Positions 48,255 to 50,119 of a DNA stretch of 50,119 nucleotides are shown piece after piece. The notes beneath the pieces were generated by a model. It searched no databases. It was not told the origin of the DNA and saw only the letters and a program-made list of their open reading frames with translations. How positions within the stretch are numbered: position 1 is the stretch's first letter; every line of letters starts with the position of its first letter. The translations under genes were made by a program, and so were the position numbers. Source of the DNA: Lawsonia intracellularis PHE/MN1-00 (lineage in GTDB: Bacteria > Desulfobacterota > Desulfovibrionia > Desulfovibrionales > Desulfovibrionaceae); assembly GCF_000055945.1 (NCBI RefSeq), contig NC_008011.1, forward strand, positions 1,407,501 to 1,457,619. The letters are read 5' to 3'.

Positions 48255-49250
48255 ATGCCTGAAATAATGCAGTCTTCTTACCCTGATGAGACACTTTATA
48301 GAGAAAAAGATGATAGTATTCGCCCTTCTCGACTCGATGATTTTATTGGTCAAGAAGAGTTACGTGAAAATCTTAAAGTGTTTTTAAATGCTGCTCGTGA
48401 TCGTGGTCAGGCTATGGATCATACATTATTTTATGGAAATCCAGGGCTTGGAAAAACAACCCTAGCTCAAATTATTGCAGCAGAACTAGGGGTAAACCTT
48501 ATTTGTACTTCTGGTCCTGTCCTTGAGCGTAGTGGAGATCTTGCAGCAATACTAACAAATCTTTCAAAGCATGATATACTATTTGTTGATGAAATTCATA
48601 GAATGCCCATTACAGTGGAAGAAATTTTATATCCTGCACTTGAAGATTATAAACTGGATTTAGTTATTGGACAAGGACCAGCTGCTCGTACAGTAAAAAT
48701 TGAATTGGAACCTTTTACCCTTGTAGGAGCTACAACACGTATTGGTCTTATATCTTCTCCTTTGCGTGATCGTTTTGGAATTATTAGCCGACTTGAATTT
48801 TATACACCTGAAGAGTTATCACAAATTATTTTGCGTACAAGTCGTATTCTTAATGTTCCTATTACTAAAAAAGGCGCTATAGAAATTGGTCGACGCTCTA
48901 GAGGTACGCCGAGAATAGCTAACCGTTTATTAAGACGTGTTAGAGATTTTGCAGCTGTTTTTGGCTCAGCAACTGTAGATGAAGAGCTTGTAAATCATGC
49001 ATTACAGAAACTTGATGTGGATGAAAAAGGTTTAGATCAGATGGATCGAAAACTTCTTACTGTCCTTATTGAGCTTTTTGCTGGAGGTCCTGTAGGAATA
49101 AAAACATTAGCAGTTGCATGTTCTGAAGAGGTTCGTACAATTGAAGATATTTATGAACCTTATCTTATTCAGTGTGGTTTTATGAAGCGTACCCCCCGTG
49201 GTCGTATGGCTACGGTGAAGGCTTATAAGCATTTAAATTTAACGGATTAA
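48255..49250 (+). CDS. ruvB: Holliday junction DNA helicase subunit RuvB
   Basis: A 331-residue AAA+ motor for branch migration. Walker [12 protein letters not shown], Walker [10 protein letters not shown], sensor and arginine-finger region [18 protein letters not shown], and a winged-helix C-terminus (RTPRGRMAT) are all present. The start at 48255 is preferred over 48225 because AAAGGGG lies 7 bases before it and the shorter form avoids a long overlap with ruvA. Confidence 0.97.
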   Translation: MPEIMQSSYPDETLYREKDDSIRPSRLDDFIGQEELRENLKVFLNAARDRGQAMDHTLFYGNPGLGKTTLAQIIAAELGVNLICTSGPVLERSGDLAAILTNLSKHDILFVDEIHRMPITVEEILYPALEDYKLDLVIGQGPAARTVKIELEPFTLVGATTRIGLISSPLRDRFGIISRLEFYTPEELSQIILRTSRILNVPITKKGAIEIGRRSRGTPRIANRLLRRVRDFAAVFGSATVDEELVNHALQKLDVDEKGLDQMDRKLLTVLIELFAGGPVGIKTLAVACSEEVRTIEDIYEPYLIQCGFMKRTPRGRMATVKAYKHLNLTD

Positions 49251-49266
49251 TCTTATTGGAGCATAT

Positions 49267-49989
49267 ATGCCTGGAGTTACCCCTAGGGTTGAATTATTAT
49301 CCTATACACCAGAACCGTTGTCAGTTATTTATGCATCATTTAGACAGTGTTATCATGCTGGATTTGTTGGAGATATGTGGAAGAAACTTCTTGATGGAGA
49401 AATACCAAAAGAGAAACAAGCTAGTTTTATCCATTCATTAATTGAATCAGGCCATACAAGTCCTATTGAACATGTAAGTTTTACGTTTGCTATTAGTGGT
49501 GTTTCAAGAGCACTTACACATCAACTGATCCGTCATAGACTGGCTTCCTACTCTCAGCAGAGTCAACGGTATGTGGATGGATCAAAGTTTGAATATATTG
49601 TTCCTCCTTCTATAGCTAAGGATCCTAAAGCACTTGAAAAATTTACAGAACTTATGGAGAGAATAGGAGAGGACTATAGAGAGCTGAAGGCTTTGCTTGA
49701 ATCTGGTAAAAGAACAGCTTCTTCTATTGAAGATGCTCGGTTTGTTTTACCACAAGCAGCTGCAACAAATATTGTTATGACAATGAATTGTCGTGCATTA
49801 TTAAACTTTTTTGAGCATAGATGTTGTTTTCGAGCTCAATGGGAAATTAGAAATGTAGCATACATGATGCTCAAACATTGCCGAATGATTATACCTGCTA
49901 TTTTTGATCCTGCAGGAGCAAAGTGTGAAAGACTTCAATATTGCCCTGAAGGAGAAAAATATACATGTGGACTATATCCAGTGCGTTAA
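49267..49989 (+). CDS. thyX: Flavin-dependent thymidylate synthase ThyX
   Basis: The 240-residue enzyme makes dTMP from dUMP with FAD and methylenetetrahydrofolate. The ThyX motif RHRLASYSQQSQRY (RHRxxSxxxxSxR) is clear, and SPIEHVSFTF and RALLNFFEHRCC flank the active site. It follows ruvB after 16 bases, so ruvA-ruvB-thyX appear to be one transcript ended by the terminator downstream. Confidence 0.96.
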   Translation: MPGVTPRVELLSYTPEPLSVIYASFRQCYHAGFVGDMWKKLLDGEIPKEKQASFIHSLIESGHTSPIEHVSFTFAISGVSRALTHQLIRHRLASYSQQSQRYVDGSKFEYIVPPSIAKDPKALEKFTELMERIGEDYRELKALLESGKRTASSIEDARFVLPQAAATNIVMTMNCRALLNFFEHRCCFRAQWEIRNVAYMMLKHCRMIIPAIFDPAGAKCERLQYCPEGEKYTCGLYPVR

Positions 49990-50016
49990 TATAATTTATA
50001 TAACAAGATATTATAA

Positions 50017-50058
50017 ATAAGCTCTTATATAAAAGTATAAGAGCTTATTTTTTTTTTT
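50017..50058 (+). terminator. Rho-independent terminator after thyX
   Basis: A 13-base-pair perfect stem ataagctcttata (50017-50029) with tataagagcttat (50036-50048), a 6-base loop and a run of about 11 T. Confidence 0.93.
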
Positions 50059-50078
50059 AATAACTTTTAAAAGTATAA

Positions 50079-50108
50079 TAGTAGTAGTAGTAGTAGTAGT
50101 AGTAGTAG
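50079..50108. repeat. (TAG)10 trinucleotide repeat
   Basis: Ten perfect TAG units lie just after the thyX terminator, at the edge of the window. What follows is not visible, so it may be upstream of or inside a further gene. Confidence 0.95.
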
Positions 50109-50119
50109 ATGGCTAATAT

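Noticed and set aside
50079..50108. CRISPR-like array
   Set aside because: It is a plain trinucleotide repeat without spacers; no CRISPR array or cas gene was seen anywhere in the window.

Overview
The window looks like a chromosomal segment from a very AT-rich relative of Desulfovibrio. The best guess is Lawsonia intracellularis or a close relative. The reasons are low-GC coding and intergenic DNA, housekeeping genes of Desulfovibrionaceae type (recA-alaS, BioY/BioM/BioN biotin uptake, ThyX), and a complete-looking host-interaction locus. The species is inferred from content and was not checked by a search.

Layout. Positions 1-1436 hold the 3' end of an rRNA operon (23S 3' part, 5S) closed by a two-way terminator. 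Positions 1527-24511 form a type III secretion (T3SS) island with unusually long non-coding gaps. Its left arm, on the minus strand, has a SpoIIE/PP2C phosphatase, a sigma-54-type AAA+ regulator with an altered GAFTGA loop, an SctX-like protein and the SctW (YopN/TyeA) gatekeeper. Its right arm, on the plus strand, starts with three EspA/SseB-like filament or tip genes plus the decayed remains of a fourth. These are followed by a SycD-like chaperone and two translocators (SseC/YopB-like and SseD/YopD-like), in the same order as sseB-sscA-sseC-sseD of Salmonella SPI-2. After a 1.2 kb AT-rich desert comes the basal-body operon sctC-D-E?-I-J-L-P-Q. The arm ends with an anti-anti-sigma (STAS) protein, an RsbW-like kinase, a lytic transglycosylase and, slightly further on, CheW. 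The ATPase (SctN), the stalk (SctO) and the export gate (SctRSTUV) are not here, so the T3SS must be split over several loci if it works.

Positions 25270-32764 carry cell-envelope genes: a periplasmic 5'-nucleotidase, a membrane protein of unknown function coupled to a large MscS channel, an MltC-like transglycosylase and a Skp-like lipoprotein. Positions 32833-45723 are all on the minus strand: a ferredoxin-nitroreductase coupled to uvrA, a bioY-bioM-bioN biotin ECF transporter behind recA and alaS, metG, and a PSP1/RicT protein. A tRNA-Met(CAT), a structured unexplained element, a small b-type cytochrome, and ruvA-ruvB-thyX complete the window.

How the parts may work together. The SpoIIE phosphatase at one end of the T3SS island and the STAS/RsbW pair at the other together form a complete partner-switching module, a type of control known for the Bordetella T3SS and present in Chlamydia. 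The translocon operon is preceded by a GG-N10-GC sigma-54-like promoter, an upstream perfect dyad and a GC-rich stem-loop leader, which fits control by an enhancer-binding protein. However, the only such protein in the window has lost the Phe of its GAFTGA loop. The filament genes show a recent gene-conversion pattern. These regulatory and evolutionary signals are the most interesting part of the window.
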